A stretch of DNA of 64,000 nt from Clostridium_AD sp050717515 (GTDB taxonomy: Bacteria > Bacillota > Clostridia > Clostridiales > Clostridiaceae): assembly GCF_050717515.1 (NCBI RefSeq), contig NZ_JBOITL010000021.1, forward strand, positions 62,001 to 126,000. Reading direction: 5' to 3'. Shown here piece by piece: positions 26,767 to 36,060 of this stretch (position 1 is its first letter; the number at the start of each line of letters is the position of its first letter). The position numbers were made by a program, and so were the translations under genes. Under the pieces are notes generated by a model, which made no database searches, was not told the origin of the DNA, and worked only from the letters and a program-made list of their open reading frames with translations.

Positions 26767-27744
26767 CTATTTCTCTAGTGCCGGGATTTTAATGCCTGTT
26801 CCAGCCTTAATTAGATTTTCCTCCCAAATTCCGTTAGCTTGTTTTATTAATACATATTTTTCTGGATCTCCATAAAAAGCTTTACTTATTTTTCTTAAAG
26901 TGTCACCTTGTTTTATAACATAATAAACATATTTTTCATACTTATAATCACCTACATCGACTTTAGCTACTTCTGCTGGTTTTGCCTTATATTCTGGAAA
27001 TAAATTCTTCATTTCCTTAGAATCATCCAAAATAAGATCTTGCCAAATTGCACCTTCTGTTTTGTGTATATAATCTGGGATTAAAGGCCGTAAAATTAGT
27101 TTTAACTGACCAATATCTTCTGCCAGTGTTAATTTTTCTATATCAAAAATTGGCACAGATAATGTTACTAGGTAATTAGTAGGCACTACTACTCTTTGCG
27201 AGTCATCTCTATTAAGTGATTTATCTATGGCTATAACTTGAATATTTTGAAGTAGGATTCTTGACAAATCCGGTCTAATAATCTTTTGACTATCTTTCTT
27301 CTCTGATAAATACACAATTATGTCAACAAAATCCCCCTGTTTAATAAGGTCTGACACTCCTGTACTTCCATTAACATTTATAGAAATCCCTCTATTATTA
27401 CCTGCTATTTTTAAACTCAATTCATTCTTAAGTTCATTAATCAGCTTATCTTTATGGAAACCCTCATCTTTTAAAATAGTTTCCTTTGAATATTTGCCAA
27501 CAATATTAGAAGATTCCACAATATAATCTTTGAATATTGCATTGTCAGGCACTTGAATTTCTTTTACCATTTTTTTAGATATTACAGTTCTTGCCGCTAT
27601 TGTTTCATTAGCAACTAAAATAGTTTTTTCTTTAAGGGATATGTCTGGTGTTTTTACAGATTTTAAATATATAAATATAGCTATGCTACTTACTACTGCC
27701 AACATGAATGATATCAGTATTAATCGTTTTCCTGTATTTTTCAT
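26767..27744 (-). CDS. cpaB: Flp pilus assembly protein CpaB with C-terminal LysM
   Basis: 325 residues from the ATG at 27744, behind GGGTGGTG; the ATG at 27759 lacks a ribosome site. An N-terminal membrane anchor (about 7-25) is followed by a SAF domain (VANETIAARTVISKKMVKEI), the RcpC/CpaB core, and a LysM domain at the end (YYVIKQGDTLRKISKAFYG ... AGTGIKIP). In Gram-negatives CpaB works with a secretin; here there is no secretin and LysM would anchor the protein to peptidoglycan. Confidence 0.85.
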   Translation of the reverse strand: MKNTGKRLILISFMLAVVSSIAIFIYLKSVKTPDISLKEKTILVANETIAARTVISKKMVKEIQVPDNAIFKDYIVESSNIVGKYSKETILKDEGFHKDKLINELKNELSLKIAGNNRGISINVNGSTGVSDLIKQGDFVDIIVYLSEKKDSQKIIRPDLSRILLQNIQVIAIDKSLNRDDSQRVVVPTNYLVTLSVPIFDIEKLTLAEDIGQLKLILRPLIPDYIHKTEGAIWQDLILDDSKEMKNLFPEYKAKPAEVAKVDVGDYKYEKYVYYVIKQGDTLRKISKAFYGDPEKYVLIKQANGIWEENLIKAGTGIKIPALEK

Positions 27745-27777
27745 AAAAACACCACCCATATTTTTTACTTTTAAGTC

Positions 27778-28671
27778 TTATTTTACAAGTTTGGATCCAT
27801 AGATGCCAGTATCACTTAGCGTCATGTCAATCTCGCCATTTGTTACATATCTAATAAAACGTCCCTGGATTTCGATTTTTCCTGAGTTTTTTGTAATTGT
27901 TTCAACATAAAATTCTCCGAACCCAACTATTGATACTTCTTTTCTTCCATTAACGTCTAGCGAATCCACTAAAGGCATTGTCCATAATCTAATAGAATTT
28001 CTTTTGAAATTATTAAAACTACTATATTCTGAATTAATATAATTTTTGATTTCATTAGTAGCTCCTGCCATGTTACCGGGTTCAGTATCTATCATATCAC
28101 CCACTGTTAATGTACCATTATAACCATAAAGTGCGTTTGATTTGAATAGATTCGCACCAGTACCTCCCAATGCAACTGCACCATAATTTCCATGATAGCC
28201 ATCACCAGCACCTTCTTTGAGTGTTACCACATCCCCATAAGAAAACTCAAATACCTCAACTGCAAAGGGTCTAACACCAGATTTTACAGATTTTACAGGT
28301 GCTATAATTGCTTTTGTAATTGCATTTATATTACTGCTATTTATTCCTAGAATAGGTGCAAAAATATGATTCACATTTTTTATTCCCTGCATTTGTATGC
28401 TTTTATTATTATCACTTATAGTAATTGTAACTTTGCTTGGATCAACATTATTCTTTTGAAGGTATTCTATAGCAACATTTCTTGCTTTATTATCATCCAT
28501 AGGTAGTTCTAGACTTGCCGCCAGAACTGCTGAATCAATAGCATTAGATAATTTAACTTTTTCTACATAAACTAAACCAATATCTATCACAAAAGCTGTA
28601 AACCCCAAAAGTGCTGTAAAAACTAAACATAATATAATAGCAACATTTCCTTTATTATCTAATTTTAGCAT
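27778..28671 (-). CDS. TadG-like pilus protein with TadE/Flp-type N-terminus
   Basis: 297 residues. MLKLDNKGNVAII followed by a hydrophobic helix (about 9-32) matches the Tad-domain N-terminus of TadG-like proteins. The rest is extracytoplasmic with several Gly-rich beta stretches (KEGAGDGYHGNYGAVALGG) and no recognised catalytic motif. It is probably a minor pilin or wall-exposed pilus component. GGAGATGG precedes the ATG; it follows the TadE-like gene by 34 bases. Confidence 0.75.
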   Translation of the reverse strand: MLKLDNKGNVAIILCLVFTALLGFTAFVIDIGLVYVEKVKLSNAIDSAVLAASLELPMDDNKARNVAIEYLQKNNVDPSKVTITISDNNKSIQMQGIKNVNHIFAPILGINSSNINAITKAIIAPVKSVKSGVRPFAVEVFEFSYGDVVTLKEGAGDGYHGNYGAVALGGTGANLFKSNALYGYNGTLTVGDMIDTEPGNMAGATNEIKNYINSEYSSFNNFKRNSIRLWTMPLVDSLDVNGRKEVSIVGFGEFYVETITKNSGKIEIQGRFIRYVTNGEIDMTLSDTGIYGSKLVK

Positions 28672-28705
28672 TATACCATCTCCTGCAGAGCTTCCAACTC
28701 AACAC

Positions 28706-29095
28706 TCATTCTATCCTCATGGATGTTTGCGCCTTTAACACCACCACATTATGAAGAATATTACTTATTATAGGAATAATTACATGGTAATTATATATAA
28801 CCTCTACTGTAAGGGTATCACCAGAACTTCTCATTCCTTCTAATGGCGTTATGTTTACTATTAGATTCTCACTGTCTAAATTAGGAGAAATGTTGTTAAT
28901 CAATTCTTTGATTTCAATATTAGAACCAGAAACTATACCAAGCCTAGCACCTTCTCTAGCTGAATTGTGGATGGTTAGATATGAGTTTAGCATTATGCCA
29001 AATTCTAAAATTCCCATCAATAGTAACAATAACAAAGGGAGCAAAATTGCAAACTCTACAAGGGATTGTCCTTTTTCATTTCTTAACCTCTTCAT
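28706..29095 (-). CDS. tadE: TadE-like minor pilin
   Basis: 129 residues from the ATG at 29095, correctly spaced behind AGAGGTGG. RLRNEKGQSLVEFAILLPLLLLL is the classic TadE pseudopilin N-terminus: Gly-Gln before the Glu (position 5 of the mature helix) and a hydrophobic helix. NSAREGARLGIVSG is also typical. It is processed by the prepilin peptidase and joins the pilus or its base. Confidence 0.88.
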   Translation of the reverse strand: MKRLRNEKGQSLVEFAILLPLLLLLLMGILEFGIMLNSYLTIHNSAREGARLGIVSGSNIEIKELINNISPNLDSENLIVNITPLEGMRSSGDTLTVEVIYNYHVIIPIISNILHNVVVLKAQTSMRIE

Positions 29096-29121
29096 ACTGG
29101 CCACCTCTGTTATGTTTGATA

Positions 29122-29295
29122 TTATAGTACGTTAGTGATAGCTTCGAATTTAGCTTTAATATCACCTCCAAGCAATGTTACTGCAGCAATTACAACTACA
29201 GCTATAAGTCCAACTAATAATGCATATTCAACCATTCCTTGTCCTTCTTCTTCTCTAACCTTTGATGATACATAATTCATAAAATATCTTAGCAT
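29122..29295 (-). CDS. flp: Flp-type major pilin
   Basis: A 57-residue protein (MLRYFMNYVSSKVREEEGQG, then MVEYALLVGLIAVVVIAAV ...). The Flp motif is complete: basic leader, Gly before the cleavage point, the Glu-Tyr pair in MVEYALL and a 20-residue hydrophobic helix. GAGGAGG lies eight bases before the ATG at 29295. It is the first gene of the operon, with a 125-base upstream region that should contain the promoter. It is the structural subunit of the Tad pilus. Confidence 0.92.
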   Translation of the reverse strand: MLRYFMNYVSSKVREEEGQGMVEYALLVGLIAVVVIAAVTLLGGDIKAKFEAITNVL

Positions 29296-29420
29296 AATAA
29301 TTCCTCCTCTTATTTGTTATATTTGATTTATTTTAAACTTTGTTCTTTTATTAAGCTCATTATATTCCTAAATAGAAAGACATATAAGATACTAAAAGTC
29401 ACATTCTATAGGTATAAAAG

Positions 29421-29460
29421 TCAATAAAAAATAGGGACATTAGTCCCTATTTTTTATTGA
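29421..29460. terminator. strong bidirectional terminator between regulator and pilin operon
   Basis: Perfect 18-bp arms (core AATAGGGAC / GTCCCTATT) with a 4-base loop and A/T runs. It ends the two-component transcript and isolates the pilin operon. Confidence 0.88.
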
Positions 29461-29478
29461 AAAAAGTCCCTATTTGAA

Positions 29479-30153
29479 TTATTCTTGAAACTTAGATTCA
29501 TAATACATCTGAATGTGCTCTTCTAGTGCAAAAATAGTGGCATGAACACGATCATGTGCTCCTATTTTTCTAAACAAAGTTGTGGCATAGTTCTTTACTG
29601 TTTTTTCTGATAAAAACAGACGTTCTCCAATATCTTTATTACTTAATCCTTTTGAAATATATAATAAAACTTCAATTTCTCTTTTTGATAAGGAATCTAA
29701 AACACACTGCTTTTTTTTATCTTTTAATTTAAATCCCGAAAACAGAATAGAAACTAGTGATTTATCAATATATTTGTCTCCATCATACACTGTTCTGATG
29801 GCCTCCACAATTTCTGTGCCTGCAGACTCTTTAAGTACATATCCATCTGCTCCTTTGTTAATAGCATCTAGAATAAAAGTCCTGTCATTTTCAACTGTAA
29901 GCATGATTATTTTTATACTGTTTAATTTTTCCTTTGACTTTTGGAGCACTTCAAGCCCATCCATTAAAGGCATTTTCATATCTAACAATATGACATCAGG
30001 TTCACAATTATTTAACATATCAAGCACCTTCTCACCATTTTCAGCCTCTCCAACTATAATTATATCATCCTCGAAACTAATTATTCTCTTTAATCCTTGT
30101 CTAATGAGATCGTGGTCATCTGCTATTAATACTTTAATGTCCTCTTTTTTCAT
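29479..30153 (-). CDS. NarL/DegU-type response regulator
   Basis: 224 residues. Receiver domain with Asp12/Asp13, phospho-acceptor Asp58 (ILLDMKMP) and Lys108 region, then a LuxR-type helix-turn-helix (SKREIEVLLYISKGLSNKDIG). Its start overlaps the kinase gene by 20 bases. Being directly upstream of the pilin operon and divergent from nothing else, it is the likely activator of pilus expression. AGAGGTG precedes the ATG. Confidence 0.88.
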   Translation of the reverse strand: MKKEDIKVLIADDHDLIRQGLKRIISFEDDIIIVGEAENGEKVLDMLNNCEPDVILLDMKMPLMDGLEVLQKSKEKLNSIKIIMLTVENDRTFILDAINKGADGYVLKESAGTEIVEAIRTVYDGDKYIDKSLVSILFSGFKLKDKKKQCVLDSLSKREIEVLLYISKGLSNKDIGERLFLSEKTVKNYATTLFRKIGAHDRVHATIFALEEHIQMYYESKFQE

Positions 30154-31315
30154 CTCTAATCACCTCTCGATTAACTGGAAGCAACACATTATAAACGCAT
30201 CCTGCTTCCGCCCGCGATTCTATATGAATTTGGCCTTGTAATTGGTTTACTCTATCCAATATACCAATAAGTCCATAAGAAGTTCCTTTGGTTTTTACTT
30301 TTTTTAAAGTTTCTTCCACATCAAAACCAATACCGTCATCTGATATGAGTAGCCTTAAATATTTTGTACCAAAATCTAATTTGACCTCCACATGATTTGC
30401 TTTGGAATGTTTTTTTATATTATTGAAAATTTCCTGAAGAATACGAAACACCGCTACTTGAATAATGGATTCCACCTCTGTGTCCATAGGTTTTAATTTT
30501 AAATTAATATCCATACTAAACTCTTCTGAAATAGATTTTACAGCTTGTTCAATTGTTTTGTTTAATCCTAAATCATCTAATGTCATAGGTCTTAAATCAA
30601 AAATAATACTTCTAACTTCTTTTAAAGCCACTTTTACACTTTCTTTTAAATCAGATAATTCTTTAAGTCCTTCATCTAAATCCTTTTGAATAACCTTTTT
30701 ACAAATATCTGCTTTCATAATAATATTAGCAATATGTTGTGCAGGTCCATCATGAATATCCCTTGATATTCTTTTTCGTTCATTTTCTTGTGCTTCTAAT
30801 ATTTTTATTCCTATAAACATATCAGAACTTTTATCAGCGCCTTCTAAAACTGAAAGAATGTCCCCCTCTAAATATCCCATAGCAATACTTATTTGGTTAA
30901 TTACTTTTTCTGAATTATCTATATTCTTTATAGATTTTTTTAAAACTATTTCTAATGCATCTCTTTTTTCTCTAAGTTGCCTTTCATCATTTTGCTTGAT
31001 AATAAACTTTACTCTAATATCCGAAGCACTTTCATATACAGATTTAATTTCACCTTCATTATATGAGTTGAATTTTTTTGAAACCTCCACTAGTTTTTTG
31101 CGCATAAGTTTATCCTGTGCTTCAAGTGAATCAACTTCATTAATAACTTTATCTATATTTACTCTGATTAACAAAAGCTCTGATTTTTGATTTTCATACT
31201 CTATTCTTACGTTATCAATTATTTCAAGAATTTGTTCGCGGCTATTGCTTATTTGCTGAATTATTTTTTTTATAATATCATTAATATTACCAATATCTAT
31301 GGTTAAATTATTCAT
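30134..31315 (-). CDS. DegS-like sensor histidine kinase (HisKA_3)
   Basis: 393 residues, no membrane segment, so cytosolic. A long coiled-coil sensor (about 15-160) precedes the dimerisation helix with His188 in ERKRISRDIHDGPAQH. The HATPase domain shows LRLLISDDGIGFDVEE and TSYGLIGILDRV. The layout copies DegS, which forms a pair with DegU. AAGGTG precedes the ATG. It and the regulator form one transcript upstream of the Tad genes. Confidence 0.88.
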   Translation of the reverse strand: MNNLTIDIGNINDIIKKIIQQISNSREQILEIIDNVRIEYENQKSELLLIRVNIDKVINEVDSLEAQDKLMRKKLVEVSKKFNSYNEGEIKSVYESASDIRVKFIIKQNDERQLREKRDALEIVLKKSIKNIDNSEKVINQISIAMGYLEGDILSVLEGADKSSDMFIGIKILEAQENERKRISRDIHDGPAQHIANIIMKADICKKVIQKDLDEGLKELSDLKESVKVALKEVRSIIFDLRPMTLDDLGLNKTIEQAVKSISEEFSMDINLKLKPMDTEVESIIQVAVFRILQEIFNNIKKHSKANHVEVKLDFGTKYLRLLISDDGIGFDVEETLKKVKTKGTSYGLIGILDRVNQLQGQIHIESRAEAGCVYNVLLPVNREVIRDEKRGH

Positions 31316-31523
31316 TATTATATCACCTTCTTATATTGATTTTTTAATAATAAATAAAATTTTTATATTGTATCTTTTTATTATTTTTAAAAAATAACAA
31401 GAGATATTTTATCTACAATACATATATCGTCTAATATCTACATTTCCTAAGGGCAATTAACACTTTAAATATGTTTTTATTTTCTTAAGTATTATTAAAT
31501 TAAAAATTACATAATATTAACAA

Positions 31524-32183
31524 TCATATAATATTTAAAAAATGGAAAGCTATAAAGCTCCCTAGTGCTAAAAATGGAGCAAAAGGTATATGATCTTTTC
31601 TTTTTTTTATTTTAAAAAGCAATAATAATACGCTTATTATTGCGGCTATAAAAAAAGCTAAAAACAGTGCAAATAAAACTCCTTTTGCTCCCAAAAATAT
31701 TCCAAGCACAAACATTAATTTGATATCTCCTCCCCCGAGTGAACCAGGTACAAGTGCTAAAATAAGAAGTAATCCCCCTCCAAGTAACATTCCCAATATT
31801 GAATTCATAAAAGAAATATTATCAATAAATGAAAAAAGAGTACCCATTACTAATGTAAAAACAATTAATTTATTGGGAATAATCTGATGTTCAATATCAA
31901 TAAAAGAAATAACAATCAGTATAGAATCTAAAATTAAGGCTTTAATAAAAATAATATTTAATCCAATTTGTAAAAAGGAAATTAAAAATAATAAGCCACT
32001 AATTAAAATCACTATAATATTTTTGCTTGTAAATTTAGTGTGATTTTCAAGCTTTTTCGAATCCTTAATATTAATATATTTTTCATTATTTTCTCTATTA
32101 GCAACTATGCTGGAAATTTTTTTTATAAGAATACTTAAAAAACGCCCAACTAAGAGCCCACAAAAAAAAACCACTATAGCCAT
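31524..32183 (-). CDS. Prepilin peptidase (A24 family, CpaA/TadV-like)
   Basis: 219 residues, about six to seven membrane segments. The two catalytic aspartates are visible in ISFIDIEHQIIPNKL and GGGDIKLMF. The N-terminal region is short and has no Cys-rich methyltransferase domain, unlike PilD. It cleaves Flp and TadE leaders. GGGGTG precedes the ATG. It is 208 bases upstream of the kinase gene in the same direction. Confidence 0.88.
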   Translation of the reverse strand: MAIVVFFCGLLVGRFLSILIKKISSIVANRENNEKYINIKDSKKLENHTKFTSKNIIVILISGLLFLISFLQIGLNIIFIKALILDSILIVISFIDIEHQIIPNKLIVFTLVMGTLFSFIDNISFMNSILGMLLGGGLLLILALVPGSLGGGDIKLMFVLGIFLGAKGVLFALFLAFFIAAIISVLLLLFKIKKRKDHIPFAPFLALGSFIAFHFLNII

Positions 32184-32270
32184 ATTCCCACCCCTTTGTA
32201 TCTTTTAAAAATTTATACTTTTATGCCTTCATATTTCTTATCTGCTAGTCATAGTTGTATTTTTACATAA

Positions 32271-32303
32271 AAAATAGTATATAAATTTATTATATACTAT
32301 TTT
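32271..32303 (-). terminator. terminator after the chemoreceptor gene
   Basis: AAAATAGTATATA / TATATACTATTTT 13-bp arms, directly after the stop at 32312 on the minus strand. Confidence 0.7.
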
Positions 32304-32311
32304 AACTATTT

Positions 32312-34081
32312 TCAATTAGAAAGTTTGAATTTATTAATCTGTTCGTTCATTTTAACTGCCATAGTGCTAAGTAACTGCGAGGAACAAGAAACTTCATCGG
32401 CTGCTGCGGTCATTTCCTCCGAGGATGCGGTTATTTGTTGAGATAATTCTGAATTCTCTTTTGATATCAAATTTACTTTATCCACCTTTACAATTAGCTC
32501 GTCTTGTTCAGAGCTTAATCCTATTATCCTCTCATTGATATATTTAATCTTAGGTTGTATATCTCCTACTGCATTTGCAATCTTTTTAAAAGAACTAACA
32601 GTGTTGTCATAAGCTTCATTCTGAATTTTCAAATGGCCATTTACTTTCTGTGTAATATTAACTACGTTGTCTGCTCCTAAGGAAATATCTTCCACTAAGA
32701 TATTAATTTCTTTTGATGAATCTTTAGATTGCTCAGCAAGGCCTCTTATTGCCTCAGCAACAATAGCAAACCCTTTACCAGCATCACCTGCCCTCGCAGC
32801 TTCTATTGCTGCATTTAGTGCTAGTAAGTTTGTTTTATCTGATATAGATTTAATCATATTTGATATGCTGTTTATTTGTTGAATCTTCTTACTTAAAATA
32901 GCTATTTCACTATTAACACTGTTAAAAGAACTATTTATACTTCCCATAGCTACCATCAAAGTTCTAATTTCTTCATTTCCTTTCTCAGCTATGTTTTCTG
33001 TTGTTTTTGAATCATTTCCCAATTGTTCCATATAAGTTAAAATACTAGCTATCTCATGCCTTAATTTAATTATTGTTTCATCTATATTTAATAAATTTCC
33101 ACTCTGTGATATAGAACCCTCAGCAACACTCTCCATAGATGTAGCAATTTGCTTTGAAGCCAAGTTCATTTCCTGTGATACTTGGTTTAAACTATAAGAT
33201 TGTTCAACTATACAGTCTGAATTCTCTGTTACCGATTTTAATGTACTTGACACATTATCAATCATTTTAGCTAAAGATTTTTTCATTATACCAAATTCAT
33301 TATTATCACTAATATTTATATTTGCTGTAAAATCACCCTGAGATATAAAATTCAATTCTTCTATAAGTTCCTTTAATGAATGTTTAATAATTTTTATAAT
33401 ACTAATAGATAATGCGGTTAGTATAAAAATTGCTGCTATGTTAATAATATAAAGCATCTTAACTCCATCTTTATATATTTTGCTACTATTTATTTTTAAT
33501 TTTTCCGCAGCTAATTTATTATATTTTATGAGACCATCAATAGACGTAATTATGTTTTTTTCTAAAGTATTAATTTTAATAACCTCCAAGGTTAAAGCTG
33601 CATTTCCTTCTTTTTTCTTAATTTTAATATCTTCCCACATCAACATGTAATCATTGTAATTTTTTTTGATTTTTTCCATATGCTCTGTCTGATACTTGTC
33701 ACCGCTTGATTTTTTATACTGTTCTAATATTCCTTTTATTTGACCATCACTAGCTTTTATATCCTTTTCGAATTTGTAATACAATGGGCTTTCTATTCCT
33801 CTTGATACATTATTGCGTATTGTTAAAAAATTATTATTAATTTCTCCAATATTTATTATTGAGACTAATTGGTCATTGTAAATTATATCAGTATTATTGT
33901 TTACTTTTTTTACAGTTATTTGGCCTATAGTGCCAACTAAACCTAAAAATATAACTGATAATATTAAAATAATAAGTATTAAATTAATCAATTTAATACT
34001 ATGCGATTTTGTTTTACCTTTAGTTCTCTGTTTTTTGGTATTTGTAGACTTTTTGTCGTTAATTTTATTGACTTTTTTCAT
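32312..34081 (-). CDS. Methyl-accepting chemotaxis protein
   Basis: 589 residues. A Lys-rich N-terminus is followed by a membrane segment (about 31-55), a four-helix-bundle sensor domain outside the membrane (60-205), a second segment (about 207-228), HAMP, and the signalling hairpin with the tip region around GKGFAIVAEAIRGLAEQSKDSS near 430. It signals to CheA/CheW, which are not in the window. GGGGGG precedes the ATG. Its promoter is overlapped by a large palindrome, so expression is probably repressible. Confidence 0.9.
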   Translation of the reverse strand: MKKVNKINDKKSTNTKKQRTKGKTKSHSIKLINLILIILILSVIFLGLVGTIGQITVKKVNNNTDIIYNDQLVSIINIGEINNNFLTIRNNVSRGIESPLYYKFEKDIKASDGQIKGILEQYKKSSGDKYQTEHMEKIKKNYNDYMLMWEDIKIKKKEGNAALTLEVIKINTLEKNIITSIDGLIKYNKLAAEKLKINSSKIYKDGVKMLYIINIAAIFILTALSISIIKIIKHSLKELIEELNFISQGDFTANINISDNNEFGIMKKSLAKMIDNVSSTLKSVTENSDCIVEQSYSLNQVSQEMNLASKQIATSMESVAEGSISQSGNLLNIDETIIKLRHEIASILTYMEQLGNDSKTTENIAEKGNEEIRTLMVAMGSINSSFNSVNSEIAILSKKIQQINSISNMIKSISDKTNLLALNAAIEAARAGDAGKGFAIVAEAIRGLAEQSKDSSKEINILVEDISLGADNVVNITQKVNGHLKIQNEAYDNTVSSFKKIANAVGDIQPKIKYINERIIGLSSEQDELIVKVDKVNLISKENSELSQQITASSEEMTAAADEVSCSSQLLSTMAVKMNEQINKFKLSN

Positions 34082-34121
34082 ATATTTCCCCCCATAATTT
34101 AACGTTTAAGCTTCTATTTGT

Positions 34122-34150
34122 ATTATACTAAATAAATCAAATTAGTGCAA
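34122..34150 (-). promoter_or_regulatory. promoter of the chemoreceptor gene
   Basis: On the minus strand TTGCAC (34145-34150) and TATAAT (34122-34127) are separated by exactly 17 bases, 41 bases before the start codon. The -35 box lies inside the palindrome at 34135-34170. Confidence 0.65.
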
Positions 34151-34170
34151 TCGTTTGCACTAATTTGATT
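34135..34170. promoter_or_regulatory. 36-bp palindromic operator overlapping the chemoreceptor promoter
   Basis: Perfect 16-bp arms around TCGT. The core TGCAATCGTTTGCA (34146-34159) fits the LacI-family pattern TGCAAnCGnTTGCA, shared with the site at 13172. It covers the -35 box of the chemoreceptor promoter and has no T run on either side, so an operator is more likely than a terminator. Confidence 0.6.
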
Positions 34171-34301
34171 AGTCAATTTTATTTAATAACATTTTTTATT
34201 ATTTTACATATACTAAAATTATAAGAAATTTTTATTAATGAATACAAATACTTAAGTATTATTTTTACCTTCCTTTAGAGTAATAAAGAAGGAGAAAGTC
34301 T

Positions 34302-34679
34302 ATGATAAAACTATTAAAAAATGAAAATATGATAATGGGTGAAGAAGCAGTAACAAGTAATAGCAGCAATATTATACAAGATTTTAAAATGAATATTCAT
34401 GATGGAAGAGGATTTTATGAAACGGGAATCAAGAATACCTTTTGGTCAACGCTAATTATTACAGCTAAAATTTTTCAGCCTCAAAATGGAATTTGGACAA
34501 TTATAATTAAAGATAAAGCTAATAAAAATCTAGTGGTTTATAAAAATTGTCATATGTTGCACGATAGTGAAATTTCATTTAGCTATAAAACGGGATTAAA
34601 AATAAATTTTTTAATTGAAGCTACTTGGACACAACCTGAAGATACAATTCTAATTGGAGAATTATCCATAAAGTACTAG
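34302..34679 (+). CDS. Hypothetical protein
   Basis: 125 residues, probably beta-rich (TFWSTLIITAKIF, GIWTIIIKDK, ISFSYKTGLKINFLIEATW), no signal peptide, family not recognised. AGAAGGAG precedes the ATG. It is divergent from the chemoreceptor gene. Confidence 0.55.
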   Translation: MIKLLKNENMIMGEEAVTSNSSNIIQDFKMNIHDGRGFYETGIKNTFWSTLIITAKIFQPQNGIWTIIIKDKANKNLVVYKNCHMLHDSEISFSYKTGLKINFLIEATWTQPEDTILIGELSIKY

Positions 34680-34770
34680 TTCAACTATATTTAAAGATAA
34701 AATTATTTAATTGTATCCTATTATTTTTTATAATATAATTAATTAAATTAGAATAAATTGATGCAAAAAA

Positions 34771-34794
34771 AAACCCATTAATTTTAATAGGTTT
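34771..34794 (-). terminator. terminator of the gene at 34829
   Basis: On the minus strand AAACCTATTAA / TTAATGGGTTT followed by a long T run. Confidence 0.75.
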
Positions 34795-34828
34795 CTCTTT
34801 TATATACATTTTGTAATTAATTATAGAA

Positions 34829-35140
34829 TTAAACTTCTTCATTGACTTTTCCTAATAACACAAAAAAATCTTCTTCATTTTTTCGTTCTAAATATGTGTC
34901 TATAAGTGCCTGAGTAGACATTTTGCTTAGGCCTTTATATCCATTATCTAATATATCCGTTAAAACATTCATAAAATAATCTTTGCTTTTATCTATATCC
35001 TTAAGCATCTTGCAGGATATATCCTGTATTAATTCTTCTTTTATACTTTCTCGTAGTCTTTCTGTATATTCCTTCATAAATATTTGTGTTTCTTCAGGGT
35101 ATGCAGAAAAATCTCCTGACATTATATCTTGAATATTCAT
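34829..35140 (-). CDS. Hypothetical cytoplasmic protein
   Basis: 103 residues from the ATG at 35140 (AAGGAGTG seven bases upstream; the GTG at 35149 overlaps that site). Acidic and helical, beginning MNIQDIMSGDFSAY. No family recognised. It follows degV after 60 bases in the same direction and may be co-transcribed. Confidence 0.6.
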   Translation of the reverse strand: MNIQDIMSGDFSAYPEETQIFMKEYTERLRESIKEELIQDISCKMLKDIDKSKDYFMNVLTDILDNGYKGLSKMSTQALIDTYLERKNEEDFFVLLGKVNEEV

Positions 35141-35202
35141 TATGGACACTCCTTAGCAATTTCAGTTTTTTAAACATATTTTTATTATAAAACAGATATT
35201 AT

Positions 35203-36060
35203 TTAATTTTTAGTAGGCGCTTCCTTTACTATAATAATTCCAAGTAATCCAGGTCCTGTATGAACTCCAGCCACTGGACTTATTTCTCCAAAGGATAATC
35301 TCGTAATATTTGGAAGAGCTGCAATTGTTTCAGAAAAGGACTTTACTTCTTCATAAGCGCCACCATGCATAACCCATATTTTACAAGGAGTAATTTCAAG
35401 GGCTTCTCTTGCTATATCTACAAGCTTGCTTATGGCTTTCTTTTTCCCCTTTGACTTTGCATAAGTATAGTACACGCCATCACTATTAATTGAAATTATA
35501 GGTTTTATATTTAATATTTCACCTATAGTCCCAGAAACTTTTCCGATTCTACCGCCCTTGATTAGATATTTAAGCGTATCCACTGCATAATAAACAGTGA
35601 TTCTACTTCGTATTTCTGGAAGAGCTTCTACAATTTGAGCAAAGCTTTTTCCAATTTTTATCATCTCACCACATTCTTCAACAATTGCGGCTTCACCAAT
35701 AGTTAGTGATTTAGAATCAAAAACGCAGGTTTCTATAGATGGGTGATTTTCACTTGCTAATCTCAATGTATTATAGGTACCTGATAAATTCGAAGATATT
35801 ATCACTGCTATGGCATGCGTATAGCCTTCTTCTTCAAGCTTTAAATACATGTCTTCCATGTCTTGCATTGAAGGTAATGAAGTTGAGGGGATTTCATGTA
35901 CAAAATTATCATAAACCTCTTTTGGGGTAATAGTTACTCTGTCAATATACTCTCTGTCTTTATATATTATTCTTAGAGGCAGTACTTTTAAATCGTACCT
36001 TTCAATCATTTCTTTATCAACATCGGAAGTACTGTCAGTAATAAGTGCAATCTTGCTCAT
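35203..36060 (-). CDS. DegV family fatty-acid-binding protein
   Basis: 285 residues. ALITDSTSDVDKEM at the N-terminus, STSLPSMQDM, the SSNLSGTYN loop and the C-terminal GPGLLGII motif are all typical DegV features. The family binds a fatty acid; FakB members present it to the kinase FakA. No fakA is in the window. AAAGGTG precedes the ATG. Confidence 0.9.
   Translation of the reverse strand: MSKIALITDSTSDVDKEMIERYDLKVLPLRIIYKDREYIDRVTITPKEVYDNFVHEIPSTSLPSMQDMEDMYLKLEEEGYTHAIAVIISSNLSGTYNTLRLASENHPSIETCVFDSKSLTIGEAAIVEECGEMIKIGKSFAQIVEALPEIRSRITVYYAVDTLKYLIKGGRIGKVSGTIGEILNIKPIISINSDGVYYTYAKSKGKKKAISKLVDIAREALEITPCKIWVMHGGAYEEVKSFSETIAALPNITRLSFGEISPVAGVHTGPGLLGIIIVKEAPTKN

Noticed and set aside
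29421..29460. The 18-bp inverted repeat as an insertion-sequence end.
   Set aside because: It has A/T runs on both sides, a 4-base loop and lies between two transcripts, as a terminator does; no transposase is near.
34135..34170. The 36-bp palindrome as a terminator.
   Set aside because: It lies in a divergent promoter region, has no T run on either side and contains a -35 box with correct spacing.
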